This document shows, piece after piece, positions 45,506 to 57,339 of a stretch of DNA of 64,000 nucleotides. A program made the translations under genes and the position numbers. The DNA is from Planctomycetales bacterium ZRK34 (GTDB lineage Bacteria; Planctomycetota; Phycisphaerae; Phycisphaerales; Zrk34): the NCBI GenBank assembly GCA_014873095.1, contig CP050848.1, forward strand, positions 3,593,850-3,657,849, given 5' to 3'. Numbering within the stretch: the first letter of the stretch is position 1; the number at the start of each line of letters is the position of its first letter. The notes under the pieces were generated by a model. It was not told where the DNA came from and searched no databases. It saw only the letters and a program-made list of their open reading frames with translations.

Positions 45506-47299
45506 TTACTCGGCAGTCGTCAGCGACGGCGGCGGTTGGCAGATGGTGAACATACGGTTCTGCCAGACAGGCTGATAGCCGAGTTGATCGACGTAAATGC
45601 GACGGAGATGCTCGAAAGCGCTTCGATCTGTGTTCCGCGTCGGGGTGAATTCGGTGTCGGCGGGCCACATGGGATCGGTGGCGTCACGCCGTGTGAGTAT
45701 AAGTAGTTTCGGCAGACGGCCGGCCCGCATCGCCTCAGCCTGTCGGCGATCAAGTTCCTGGATGCTCAGATAACGCAGCCAGAGCGTGCCCAGGGCGGGG
45801 CGCGTCTGTGTCGCCCAGTAGGACAGCGGCGCGGTGCCCAGTTCCAACACCCAATCGCCGGGCTGTGTTCGGGCGTCGATTTGATACAGCATCGAATCCA
45901 ACGCCGCCACACGCTGAGGTGTCGAGCGGATGTTACGCAGGGCGGGATATTCGAATCGGGCAGTCAGTCGATCCCGATTTGGATTATCGCGGTAAATGTG
46001 TCCATAGGTCAGCGCTCCGGCGACCAGCATCAGGCAGACCGTCGCGGCCGGCGTCATCGCCAGCGTGGCGCGCAGTCGATCATCTTTCGCACGCCATCCC
46101 GCTCGTTGGATCGCACATATCACCAGCGGCATGATCACCCACATGCCTCGACTGGCCCGTTCGAGCCCGAGGTCCGACCCCGCAAAGCTGATCATCAGCA
46201 TGACCATCGACGCCATGATCACTACCCCGAGCCGAACATGCCGACCGGTGTCGAGTTTGAGCCACAGGCCGACCGCCATCGTGATCAGGCAAAGGGTTAC
46301 CGCAGTGGTCGATAATCCGAAATCACGCAGATACGCAGGCGTTGCCCAGCACGGAAGCGTCACGGCCGCCGCAACAAACACCCACCAGGTTGCCCGCCGT
46401 CGGCCGACCTGGTCCGCCAGATATGAACTCATCCACATCACGCCGATGACGAATCCGACACCCGTGATCGCGCCACCAAGGTCCGCCGCATAGCGATCCA
46501 ACAGTCGCGCCGTGCCATAGTCGACATCGCTCATCGAGCCGCTGCCATTGAGGATACCCGCAAGCGTTTGGGTAAACAGGTCGAGCACGCCCATCACGTG
46601 ATACAACCCGAGCACACCGAGGATACCGATCACAAAGCCCGGCGTTGCCCACATCACCGCGCGCCCCAGCGGCGCGATCGACTCGCCGACGCAGCGCAGA
46701 TACACACCGATCACGATCGGCGTCATCAGAAACAACACCAGTGGTAATCGCCCCATGACAATCATTGCGGCGACCAGCCCCAGCACGAATGCATACGCGG
46801 CAAAACGTGTTTGAGTTTCCCGCATGTGGGTCATTCGTGTGATCAGCCAGATGGCGATGACCAGCATGAGCGTCGGAAACGAGTAATAATCGATATACCC
46901 CGACTCTCCCGTTGCGACGTAGAGTGAGGTGACGGTCACGATGGCCATGGCCAACCGCCGATCGAAAAACTGCCGCACAATCGCGAAGCTGAACCCGGCG
47001 ATCATCGCCAACGCCAGCACGCCGCCCAGACGATCCCACAGCAGCCACGGTTCACCGGCCAACTGGCTCCACCCGCCCCCGATGATGTCTGACAACAGAT
47101 ACAGCGGCACGACCCGCGTCGGATTCAGGTCGCCGCGATACAGCGCCGCCTGATTGGACAGGTGAAATCCGGCATCGGTGACGTCGATGCCCTGTGGAGC
47201 CGCAACCATCAGCACGGCCGCCACCAGGCAGAACACCGCGCCGCTGCTGCAACAGATTCTTTCGATGCGTCCGGTCAACTCGGCCTCCGCGCGCAACAC
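45506..47299 (-). CDS. Polytopic membrane protein, GT-C-like candidate
   Basis: This 597-residue protein has about eleven hydrophobic segments in its first 450 residues and a soluble C-terminal domain of about 150 residues. The layout (short N-terminal helix, a first periplasmic loop with DVTDAGFHLSNQAALYRGD, then many helices) recalls GT-C glycosyltransferases such as the ArnT/PMT group. The acidic loop lacks a clear DD or DE pair, so the call is only a candidate. The start is a GTG at 47299, just before a 13-bp hairpin. No sugar-nucleotide genes are nearby. Confidence 0.6.
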   Translation of the reverse strand: MLRAEAELTGRIERICCSSGAVFCLVAAVLMVAAPQGIDVTDAGFHLSNQAALYRGDLNPTRVVPLYLLSDIIGGGWSQLAGEPWLLWDRLGGVLALAMIAGFSFAIVRQFFDRRLAMAIVTVTSLYVATGESGYIDYYSFPTLMLVIAIWLITRMTHMRETQTRFAAYAFVLGLVAAMIVMGRLPLVLFLMTPIVIGVYLRCVGESIAPLGRAVMWATPGFVIGILGVLGLYHVMGVLDLFTQTLAGILNGSGSMSDVDYGTARLLDRYAADLGGAITGVGFVIGVMWMSSYLADQVGRRRATWWVFVAAAVTLPCWATPAYLRDFGLSTTAVTLCLITMAVGLWLKLDTGRHVRLGVVIMASMVMLMISFAGSDLGLERASRGMWVIMPLVICAIQRAGWRAKDDRLRATLAMTPAATVCLMLVAGALTYGHIYRDNPNRDRLTARFEYPALRNIRSTPQRVAALDSMLYQIDARTQPGDWVLELGTAPLSYWATQTRPALGTLWLRYLSIQELDRRQAEAMRAGRLPKLLILTRRDATDPMWPADTEFTPTRNTDRSAFEHLRRIYVDQLGYQPVWQNRMFTICQPPPSLTTAE

Positions 47300-47300
47300 G

Positions 47301-47336
47301 ACCCACCCTCGTTATCGTCATGAAACGAGGGTGGGT
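47301..47336. repeat. Perfect 13-bp inverted repeat
   Basis: ACCCACCCTCGTT (47301-47313) and AACGAGGGTGGGT (47324-47336) pair exactly around a ten-base loop. It lies directly before the polytopic membrane protein gene and 39 bases after the stop of a possible small membrane peptide gene. No T tract follows on the minus strand. It may be a terminator or a repeat unit. Confidence 0.5.
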
Positions 47337-47375
47337 TCAGTGTGTCGGCTCAGACAATACGGATCAGGCCCTGCG

Positions 47376-47462
47376 TCAGCGGATCATCGTAATTCCCGCC
47401 AACACAACCACCAACAGAAAAGCCCCGGCACCGAGCCAGCCCCAACCAGCGGCGTGTTCCAA
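47376..47462 (-). CDS. Possible 28-aa single-helix membrane peptide
   Basis: A TTG-started frame encodes EHAAGWGWLGAG followed by a hydrophobic helix AFLLVVVLAGITMIR and a stop. A short AAGG touches the start codon. About two thirds of third codon positions are G or C, in line with real genes here. It lies in the 289-base gap between the membrane protein gene and the release-factor-like gene, a gap in which I see nothing else but the hairpin. It could be a real small membrane protein or a chance frame. Confidence 0.3.
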   Translation of the reverse strand: MEHAAGWGWLGAGAFLLVVVLAGITMIR

Positions 47463-47588
47463 CCTTCGAATTCACTGATGGTTGACGTATTGAACTGCAG
47501 GGAAAACTTCCATCCCCGCATACAATATACCACCACATTGGATAGGCGTGCCAGCACTTTTTTACGAAAGTTTCGACCAGTCGGCTGT

Positions 47589-51290
<3,702 letters not shown>

Positions 51291-51306
51291 GTAGAGATTT
51301 CCGGGT

Positions 51307-51663
51307 ATGTATTCGCCGTGGAACAAACCGGCGCCTGTTGCCAAACCGCGTGGGGCTCGCAAGCTCAGGGGCGCTCTGACAGGAGCGATCCACTCGGTCG
51401 TGATAGGCATTATCGCGATGTCAATACACATAGGCGCATTCGTGTGCATCGTGCGCTTCGCCATGGCCCGTGACGTGGACAATCCACAACTCAAGGTGCT
51501 CAGCATACTCATGTTCATCGCGTTAGGTTTGAACCTTATCGGCACCATTCATGCGATCTATTCCATGCGCGACACACCGACGCAGAATGGCTTGGCGACC
51601 GTCGGCCTCATCCTTAACGGGCTCGGCCTTCTGGCCATTGGCACATTATTCTTTGCCGGATGA
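51307..51663 (+). CDS. Small membrane protein, three helices, unknown
   Basis: This 118-residue protein has a basic, Pro-rich cytoplasmic start (NKPAPVAKPRGARKLRG) and three hydrophobic segments at about residues 28-50, 63-83 and 96-117. I do not recognise the family. It begins 17 bases after the GH2 stop on the same strand, so the two may share a transcript. It ends 12 bases before the convergent asnS gene. Confidence 0.7.
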   Translation: MYSPWNKPAPVAKPRGARKLRGALTGAIHSVVIGIIAMSIHIGAFVCIVRFAMARDVDNPQLKVLSILMFIALGLNLIGTIHAIYSMRDTPTQNGLATVGLILNGLGLLAIGTLFFAG

Positions 51664-51675
51664 ATCAGCGTTTGA

Positions 51676-53085
51676 TCAGAATTCCGCGTTGCCGGGGGTG
51701 CGGGGGAAGGGAATGACGTCACGGATATTGGCCATGCCGGTGGCATAGATGATGGTTCGCTCGAAACCGAGGCCGAACCCGGCGTGGGGGGTGGTGCCGT
51801 AGCGACGAAGGTCGCGGTACCAGTTGTAGTCGTCTTTGACCAGGCCCATTTCGTCGAGGCGTTGATCCAGCACATCGAGGCGCTCTTCGCGCTGAGCCCC
51901 GCCGATGATCTCGCCGATGCCGGGGGCGAGTACATCCATGGCGGCCACGGTTTTACCGTCGTCATTGAGCCGCATGTAAAACGCCTTGATGTCTTTGGGA
52001 TAGTCGGTCACGACGACCGGGCGTCCGACGTGCTGCTCGGTCAGGTAACGCTCATGTTCAGATTGCAGGTCGATGCCCCAACGCACGGGGAACTCAAACT
52101 TGTGGCCTCCTGCGGCAGCCTTTTCAAGAATCTCGATCGCCTGCGTGTAAGTCATTCGCTCGAAGCTGGCGTCGATGAACTTTTCAAGGCGTGTGATGCA
52201 GTCCTTATCGATGCGGTCGGCGAAGAATTTCATGTCGTCGCCGCGCCGCTGGAGCAGATCGCGGAAGATCGATTTCAGAAAGTCTTCCGCGAGATCGGCA
52301 TCATCGTGAAGATCCGCGAAGGCGATCTCCGGCTCGATCATCCAGAATTCTGCCAGGTGACGCGATGTGTTCGAATTCTCCGCGCGGAAGGTTGGCCCGA
52401 ACGTATAAATACGACTCAGCGCCTGGGCGTAACACTCGCCGTTGAGCTGGCCGGAGACAGTCAGGCGGGCTTCTTTGCCGAAAAAGTCTTGTGTGTAGTC
52501 GATGTTTCCTTCCGGGGTGCGTGGCGGATTCACGGCATCGAGCGTCGACACGCGGAACATCTCGCCGGCGCCTTCGCAATCGCTGGCCGTGATGATCGGC
52601 GTGTGGACCCACACGAAGCCGTGTTCATCGAAGAAGCGGTGCACCGCCATCGACAGGGCGTGGCGCACCCGGGCGATCGCGCCGAACGTGTTGGTTCGCG
52701 GGCGCAGGTGGGCGACTTCACGGAGATACTCGAAGGTGTGACGCTTCGCCGAGACGGGGTAGGTGTCGGGGTCATCGACGCCGCCGACGAGTTCGATGCG
52801 GTCGGCCTGCACTTCGCAGGTCTGCCCCTTGCCCTGACTTTTCACGAGCTTGCCGACGGCCCGGATGGCACAGCCGGTCGTCAGGTGCAGCACCTGTGAC
52901 TGGTAGTTTTCGAGTTCGCCCGGCGCGACGACCTGAATCGTGTCGAAACACGAGCCATCGTGGACCTGAATGAAGCTGAATCCGCCCTTGGAGTCGCGCC
53001 GCGTGCGGACCCAGCCTTCGACGGTGACACTCGTGTCGACGGGAACCTGTCCGGTGAGCATTTCGTGGATGGTGTGTTTGGTCAT
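51676..53085 (-). CDS. asnS: Asparaginyl-tRNA synthetase
   Basis: This 469-residue class IIb synthetase charges tRNA-Asn. The N-terminal OB-fold anticodon-binding domain begins at [11 protein letters not shown]. Class II motif 2 is visible in [26 protein letters not shown]. Motif 3 is visible in [16 protein letters not shown]. The start at 53085 ([10 protein letters not shown]) is normal for the family; the track of upstream in-frame codons is rejected. GATAAT ends six bases before it. It is divergent from the geranylgeranyl reductase gene with a 53-base gap. Confidence 0.97.
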   Translation of the reverse strand: MTKHTIHEMLTGQVPVDTSVTVEGWVRTRRDSKGGFSFIQVHDGSCFDTIQVVAPGELENYQSQVLHLTTGCAIRAVGKLVKSQGKGQTCEVQADRIELVGGVDDPDTYPVSAKRHTFEYLREVAHLRPRTNTFGAIARVRHALSMAVHRFFDEHGFVWVHTPIITASDCEGAGEMFRVSTLDAVNPPRTPEGNIDYTQDFFGKEARLTVSGQLNGECYAQALSRIYTFGPTFRAENSNTSRHLAEFWMIEPEIAFADLHDDADLAEDFLKSIFRDLLQRRGDDMKFFADRIDKDCITRLEKFIDASFERMTYTQAIEILEKAAAGGHKFEFPVRWGIDLQSEHERYLTEQHVGRPVVVTDYPKDIKAFYMRLNDDGKTVAAMDVLAPGIGEIIGGAQREERLDVLDQRLDEMGLVKDDYNWYRDLRRYGTTPHAGFGLGFERTIIYATGMANIRDVIPFPRTPGNAEF

Positions 53086-53091
53086 GCAAGG

Positions 53092-53097
53092 ATTATC
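53092..53097 (-). promoter_or_regulatory. -10 element GATAAT, candidate leaderless promoter of asnS
   Basis: GATAAT on the minus strand ends six bases before the asnS ATG, with no ribosome-binding sequence between. Confidence 0.45.
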
Positions 53098-53124
53098 AGC
53101 CGCCGCGCCGCACGGGGCAACTGG

Positions 53125-53130
53125 TACAAT
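53125..53130 (+). promoter_or_regulatory. Extended -10 element TGGTACAAT, candidate leaderless promoter
   Basis: TACAAT preceded by TGG (extended -10 form) ends eight bases before the ATG at 53139. It shares the 53-base gap with the opposing asnS -10 element. Confidence 0.5.
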
Positions 53131-53138
53131 GCCTGAAC

Positions 53139-54284
53139 ATGAACGCAGCGTGTTATGACATCGCGGTGGTGGGCGCCGGACCGGCGGGCGCAATGGCGGC
53201 GCGGCTGTGTGTAGCGGCGGGGCGGCGCGTGGTGCTGATCGAACGTGAAACGTTACCACGCTATAAAACCTGCGGCGGTGGCGTCGTGCCTCGCGCCGCG
53301 GAGTTGATGGGCATCGACATCACGCCGGCGATCGAGCGCACATGCCGGCGCATTGAGTTGTATGTGCCCGGTTTGCCGCCCCAGACGGCCCAGCATGGTG
53401 ACGACCCGTTGATTCACATGACCATGCGTGACACGCTTGACGCGCTGCTGACGCAGGCCGCCGCCAGTGCCGGGGCCGAGTTGCGCACCGCGTGTCGAGT
53501 CACTGGTGTGACTGAACACGACGACTACATCACGCTATCAACCGGGCAGGGAGATATTGATGCTCGTTATGTACTGGCCGCCGATGGGGCTCGCAGCAAC
53601 ATCGCCAAGCTGGCCGGCTGGCCGGAGACGCGTCAGTTCGCACCCGCCGTCGAGTGGGAAGTACACGCCAGCGAGGCGGATATGCAGCGATTCAGCGCCG
53701 CGGTTCGTTTCGACTTCGACTTCATCCGCAGTGGTTATGCCTGGGTCTTTCCCAAACGCCATCATCTGTCGATCGGGCTCGGCCGATTACGCCACACGAC
53801 AGCCGATGAAAACCTTAACGCCGCCGCCGCTCGTTATCTCCAGGCGCTCGGCATTGACGCGGATACACCTATGCAGCGACACGGCTACGTCGTACCCATC
53901 ACACCCCGCACGGACGCAATCGCCCGCCGCCGCATTCTCCTGCTGGGTGACGCAGCGGGTTTGGCTGATCCCGTCGCCGCCGAAGGCATCACGCACGCAA
54001 TTCTCAGCGCCCAGCATGCCGCCGAAGCCGTGACGGCACACCGCGATCCCGCGTCGGCTTACACGCAACTCATCGGTCAGCAATTGATGCCCGAACTCCG
54101 TGCTGCGAAGATTCTTTCGCGTCTGCTGTACGAACACCGCCTACTTCGCACGATGGTGCTGCGCTTACAGCGTCGCCGAGCTGTGGAAGCGATGGTCGAC
54201 GTCTTCACCGGCCGCCGGACATTTTCAGACGTGCTGGCTCATCGCTCGCGTTTTTTGCGTTATCTGCTGTCTCGCGCTGCGTAA
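53139..54284 (+). CDS. Geranylgeranyl reductase family FAD oxidoreductase
   Basis: This 381-residue flavoprotein has the Rossmann start [16 protein letters not shown] and the family block [21 protein letters not shown]/ribityl-contact stretches are [17 protein letters not shown] and [21 protein letters not shown]. Members reduce double bonds of prenyl chains (archaeal lipids, chlorophyll, menaquinone) or act on other polyenes. In this genome the terpenoid operon at 23-33 kb makes an isoprenoid substrate possible, but the two loci are 20 kb apart. Confidence 0.9.
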   Translation: MNAACYDIAVVGAGPAGAMAARLCVAAGRRVVLIERETLPRYKTCGGGVVPRAAELMGIDITPAIERTCRRIELYVPGLPPQTAQHGDDPLIHMTMRDTLDALLTQAAASAGAELRTACRVTGVTEHDDYITLSTGQGDIDARYVLAADGARSNIAKLAGWPETRQFAPAVEWEVHASEADMQRFSAAVRFDFDFIRSGYAWVFPKRHHLSIGLGRLRHTTADENLNAAAARYLQALGIDADTPMQRHGYVVPITPRTDAIARRRILLLGDAAGLADPVAAEGITHAILSAQHAAEAVTAHRDPASAYTQLIGQQLMPELRAAKILSRLLYEHRLLRTMVLRLQRRRAVEAMVDVFTGRRTFSDVLAHRSRFLRYLLSRAA

Positions 54285-54288
54285 GTCA

Positions 54289-55455
54289 TCATTCGGGAGG
54301 GGTGCCGTTGGAGAGCCGAATGATGAAGAAAACCACCAGGGCGATCAGGGTGATCAGACCGAGCGCGACGAGGATGAAAGGCGCCAGTGAGGTGGATGTC
54401 TTACCGCGTGATTTAAGCCTGGCTTTGGACTGATGAGTCGTGGCTGTTCGGCGCGGGGCTGGATCGACGGGAACATCAAGGGCCTGTGACAGCGCTTCGT
54501 GGGCGGATGGCTCGGGATTGTACGGCCCGGCTTTGGCGGCATCGAGGGCCCACTCCAGATCGGCGACGAGCTGGGCGTAGTCTTCCTGGCGGTCGTCGGG
54601 GGCTCGTTGGAGCATGCGCTCGACGACGGCGGCGGTTTCAGGGTGGATGCTCGAGTCGACATCGCAGAGGTAGGGCGCATCCTGTTTGAGACGAGCCATG
54701 TAAACCCCGGTGACGGTTTTGGACTCGAAGGGAGGTGTGCCGATGAGCATGTGATAGAGGGTGCAGCCGAGGCTGTAGAGATCGGCGCGAAAATCGACGG
54801 GGCCTTTCTGCTGGACGACTTCGGGAGCGACGTAGTAGGGCGTTCCGACGACGAGTTTATCTGCGGCCTGCTTGCGAAACCGGGCGACGCCGAAGTCGAC
54901 GAGCTTGGCTGAACCGTCGCGATCCAACAGGATGTTTTCAGGTTTGACGTCGCGGTGGTTGAGGCCGACGCGTTGGGCGGCCTGCAGGGCGCGAGCCGCG
55001 TCGAGAGCAATTTCAAGACTGCGTGCTTCGGTCAACTCGCCATTTTCGATGAGCTGTCGGACATTACCCCCGCGCAGCAGTTCCATTTCGATGTAGGGTT
55101 GGCCTTTGTGCTCGCCGACGTTGTGGATCCGCAGCACATTGGGGTGGTTGACGGCCGCCAGAGCCCGGGCCTCGCTCATGAGCATGCGTTCGCGTTCGCC
55201 GCCGTCAGCCTTGGTGATGATTTTGACGGCCACGGAGCGGCTGAGCACGGTATCGCGGCCTTTGTAGACAGCCCCGGTGGAACCCTGGCCCAGCAGCTTC
55301 AGCAGCAGCATGGTGCCCATCTTGGCAGGCACCTGCACCGGCGCACCACACTTGGGACACTCCACCGAGGTGAAGGGTTTGGCCTGACGAACGTCCACCT
55401 CATGCGTGCACCGTATGCATTTGACACGCGGCACACGATCGGCTTCAAACTGCAT
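54289..55455 (-). CDS. Membrane-anchored Ser/Thr protein kinase with N-terminal zinc ribbon
   Basis: This 388-residue Hanks-type kinase has an N-terminal zinc-ribbon-like pair (Cys13, Cys16, Cys33, Cys36). The catalytic domain shows LGQGSTGAVYKG, AVKIITK, HRDVKPEN and VDFGVARF, so all key residues are present. A linker rich in Pro/Thr is followed by one C-terminal membrane helix (APFILVALGLITLIALVVFF). The start at 55455 has GTGAGG four bases upstream. The TPR protein gene follows 71 bases downstream. Kinase substrates are unknown. Confidence 0.92.
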   Translation of the reverse strand: MQFEADRVPRVKCIRCTHEVDVRQAKPFTSVECPKCGAPVQVPAKMGTMLLLKLLGQGSTGAVYKGRDTVLSRSVAVKIITKADGGERERMLMSEARALAAVNHPNVLRIHNVGEHKGQPYIEMELLRGGNVRQLIENGELTEARSLEIALDAARALQAAQRVGLNHRDVKPENILLDRDGSAKLVDFGVARFRKQAADKLVVGTPYYVAPEVVQQKGPVDFRADLYSLGCTLYHMLIGTPPFESKTVTGVYMARLKQDAPYLCDVDSSIHPETAAVVERMLQRAPDDRQEDYAQLVADLEWALDAAKAGPYNPEPSAHEALSQALDVPVDPAPRRTATTHQSKARLKSRGKTSTSLAPFILVALGLITLIALVVFFIIRLSNGTPPE

Positions 55456-55526
55456 TAGACCTCACAGACTCGCCTACGATCAGTGCATGATTGTAACCGG
55501 GCGCCGGGGGTTCAGCGACCGTCGCC

Positions 55527-55835
55527 TTACATCGTCTTCGCCAGGGCGGCTAATTCTTCGGCGGCATGCGCATCGCCGCTGCGTTTGGCCGCCTCCAGGC
55601 CGGCGTCGATGGCGGCTTGGGCGTCGGCGCGTTGACCCATCTCTGCCAGCGCCACGGCTTTCTGATAATGGGCATAGGCGTGATTCGGATCGATCTCAAG
55701 CGTGCGATCCAGCCATTGCACCGCCTGATCATGCCGGCCGACCTTGTTGTGCTCCATGGCGATGCCGTAGGTGCAGAAGGCGTCGGTCGGGTCCTGGTCA
55801 TAAAAACGCATCAATTGGCTCAGGCGATCACTCAT
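55527..55835 (-). CDS. Small TPR protein
   Basis: This 102-residue protein has two to three tetratricopeptide units (DAFCTYGIAMEHNKVGRHDQAVQWLDRTLEIDP, read in parts, then AYAHYQKAVALAEMGQRADA). It is probably an interaction scaffold in the cytoplasm. The start at 55835 (MSDRLSQ) is chosen because TATACT ends seven bases upstream; a longer frame from 55916 lacks support. It is divergent from metF and downstream of the kinase on the same strand. Confidence 0.85.
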   Translation of the reverse strand: MSDRLSQLMRFYDQDPTDAFCTYGIAMEHNKVGRHDQAVQWLDRTLEIDPNHAYAHYQKAVALAEMGQRADAQAAIDAGLEAAKRSGDAHAAEELAALAKTM

Positions 55836-55842
55836 GCCGATG

Positions 55843-55848
55843 AGTATA
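55843..55848 (-). promoter_or_regulatory. -10 element TATACT, candidate leaderless promoter
   Basis: TATACT on the minus strand ends seven bases before the ATG of the TPR protein gene. Confidence 0.45.
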
Positions 55849-55960
55849 TCAGACAGAGACTGCCCCAAGGGGCTGATCGGGGCGGTAGTGTCAGCGTTGG
55901 GGTTGCCCTTGCACAAAACCCCGCGTAATGTCTAGCCCGGATATACGGTTGGAGCAACGC

Positions 55961-56893
55961 ATGACGATTCGGTTTCCGCAGATATACCAACAGAAGGCCC
56001 CGACGTTTTCGTTCGAGTTTTTTCCGCCTAAAACGGACGCGGCCCAGCAGCGGCTTCGTGACAATGTCACCGAACTCAAGGCCTTGGGCCCCACCTATGT
56101 GACATGCACATACGGCGCCGGTGGATCGACGCGACAGCAGACGGGACAGATCGTCGCCGAGCTGGCGCGCGAGCTGCAAGTGCCGGCGGCGGCGCATCTG
56201 ACTTGCGTCGGCAACAGCCGCGAGCAGCTGATCGAAGTGCTGGAAGGGTTCGCCGCCCAGGGCATCGCCAACATCGTCGCGTTGCGCGGCGACGCCCCGG
56301 CGGCCGACGCCAGCTCCGGCGGTGTGGCGACTTTTGAACCACATCCCGAGGGCCTGCGTTACGCCAACGAACTGGTCACGCTGATTCGCGAGCGATTTGG
56401 CGATACGTTCGGCATTGCCGTGGCCGGTTATCCCGAGGGCCACATCGAGACGCCGAGCCGGCTGACAGACCTCGACAACCTCAAGCGGAAAGTCGATGCC
56501 GGGGCGGACATGGTGATGACGCAGTTGTTTTTCGACAACCGTGACTTCTACGACTTTGTCGAACGTTGCGAACTGGCGGGTATCACTGTGCCGATCGTCG
56601 CGGGAATCATGCCGATTGTCACACGGGCCGGCATCATGAAAATGGCGGGACTGTGCGGGGCGCGGCTCCCGTCGAAGCTGCTGAAGAAACTGCAGGCAGC
56701 CGGTGATGATGACGAGAAAGTTGCGCGCGTCGGTATCGACTGGGCGACGCGGCAGTGTCACGACCTGCTCGAACATCACGTGCGTGGCATCCATTTTTAT
56801 ACGCTGAACCGATCCAACGCCACGATCGAAATCTATCGCCGCCTCGGTGCTACCGACTCACAAACGTTGGCCGACATCGCCGGTGACGGATGA
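55961..56893 (+). CDS. metF: Methylenetetrahydrofolate reductase
   Basis: MetF reduces 5,10-methylene-THF to 5-methyl-THF for methionine synthesis, with FAD. At 310 aa it is normal. FSFEFFPPKTDAA is the N-terminal signature, and YVTCTYGAGGST the substrate/FAD region. IVALRGDAP, AVAGYPEGH, MVMTQLFFDN and IVAGIMPIV follow in standard order. The ATG at 55961 has GGAG six bases upstream and is preferred to one at 55928. There is no methionine gene nearby. It ends directly against the convergent small gene. Confidence 0.97.
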   Translation: MTIRFPQIYQQKAPTFSFEFFPPKTDAAQQRLRDNVTELKALGPTYVTCTYGAGGSTRQQTGQIVAELARELQVPAAAHLTCVGNSREQLIEVLEGFAAQGIANIVALRGDAPAADASSGGVATFEPHPEGLRYANELVTLIRERFGDTFGIAVAGYPEGHIETPSRLTDLDNLKRKVDAGADMVMTQLFFDNRDFYDFVERCELAGITVPIVAGIMPIVTRAGIMKMAGLCGARLPSKLLKKLQAAGDDDEKVARVGIDWATRQCHDLLEHHVRGIHFYTLNRSNATIEIYRRLGATDSQTLADIAGDG

Positions 56894-57145
56894 TCAATCC
56901 GTCGGCACGGCCGTAATGATCGGCAGAATCATCTCGTGGTCGTCATCGGAATCGATGCGCGGGACGTGATTTGTTGGCGCAATGACTTGGGCGGCCAGTT
57001 CGGTATCGTCAGCGGTGCCTGGCCGCATGACGGGCGAGCCGGTCAGCAGGCCCCAGGTAATGATGCTGCACAGCAGGATCATCCGCTCGTGCCGGACGGT
57101 ACTGATCGTGGGGCGCGGGCCGGGTGAGGGTTTTAATTTGTGCAT
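56894..57145 (-). CDS. Hypothetical 83-aa protein with one hydrophobic segment
   Basis: This small protein has a basic N-terminus (MHKLKPSPGPRPTISTVRHER), one hydrophobic helix (MILLCSIITWGLLTG) and an acidic C-terminus. GGGAG lies six bases before the ATG, which supports translation. It could be a secreted peptide or small membrane protein. It abuts metF tail to tail. I do not recognise a family. Confidence 0.5.
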   Translation of the reverse strand: MHKLKPSPGPRPTISTVRHERMILLCSIITWGLLTGSPVMRPGTADDTELAAQVIAPTNHVPRIDSDDDHEMILPIITAVPTD

Positions 57146-57339
57146 GGCGGACTCCCTCGGAAAAGTATTTGTCAGTTGGGGGTTATCGGTCAGATCGGCG
57201 CCGAGGTGAACCAAAAAAACGCAGGGGAGCCGATGGTTTATCGGAACATGGCGGTGTGCAGTGATGGGGGATGCTGTACAATGAGCCAAACAGGTCGGTT
57301 TTGAGCTTTACGTATTGATGTGAGAGGGTTTTCGATCGG

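Noticed and set aside
51784-52899. 371-codon plus frame opposite asnS
   Set aside because: It is a shadow of asnS; the minus frame has all class II synthetase motifs.
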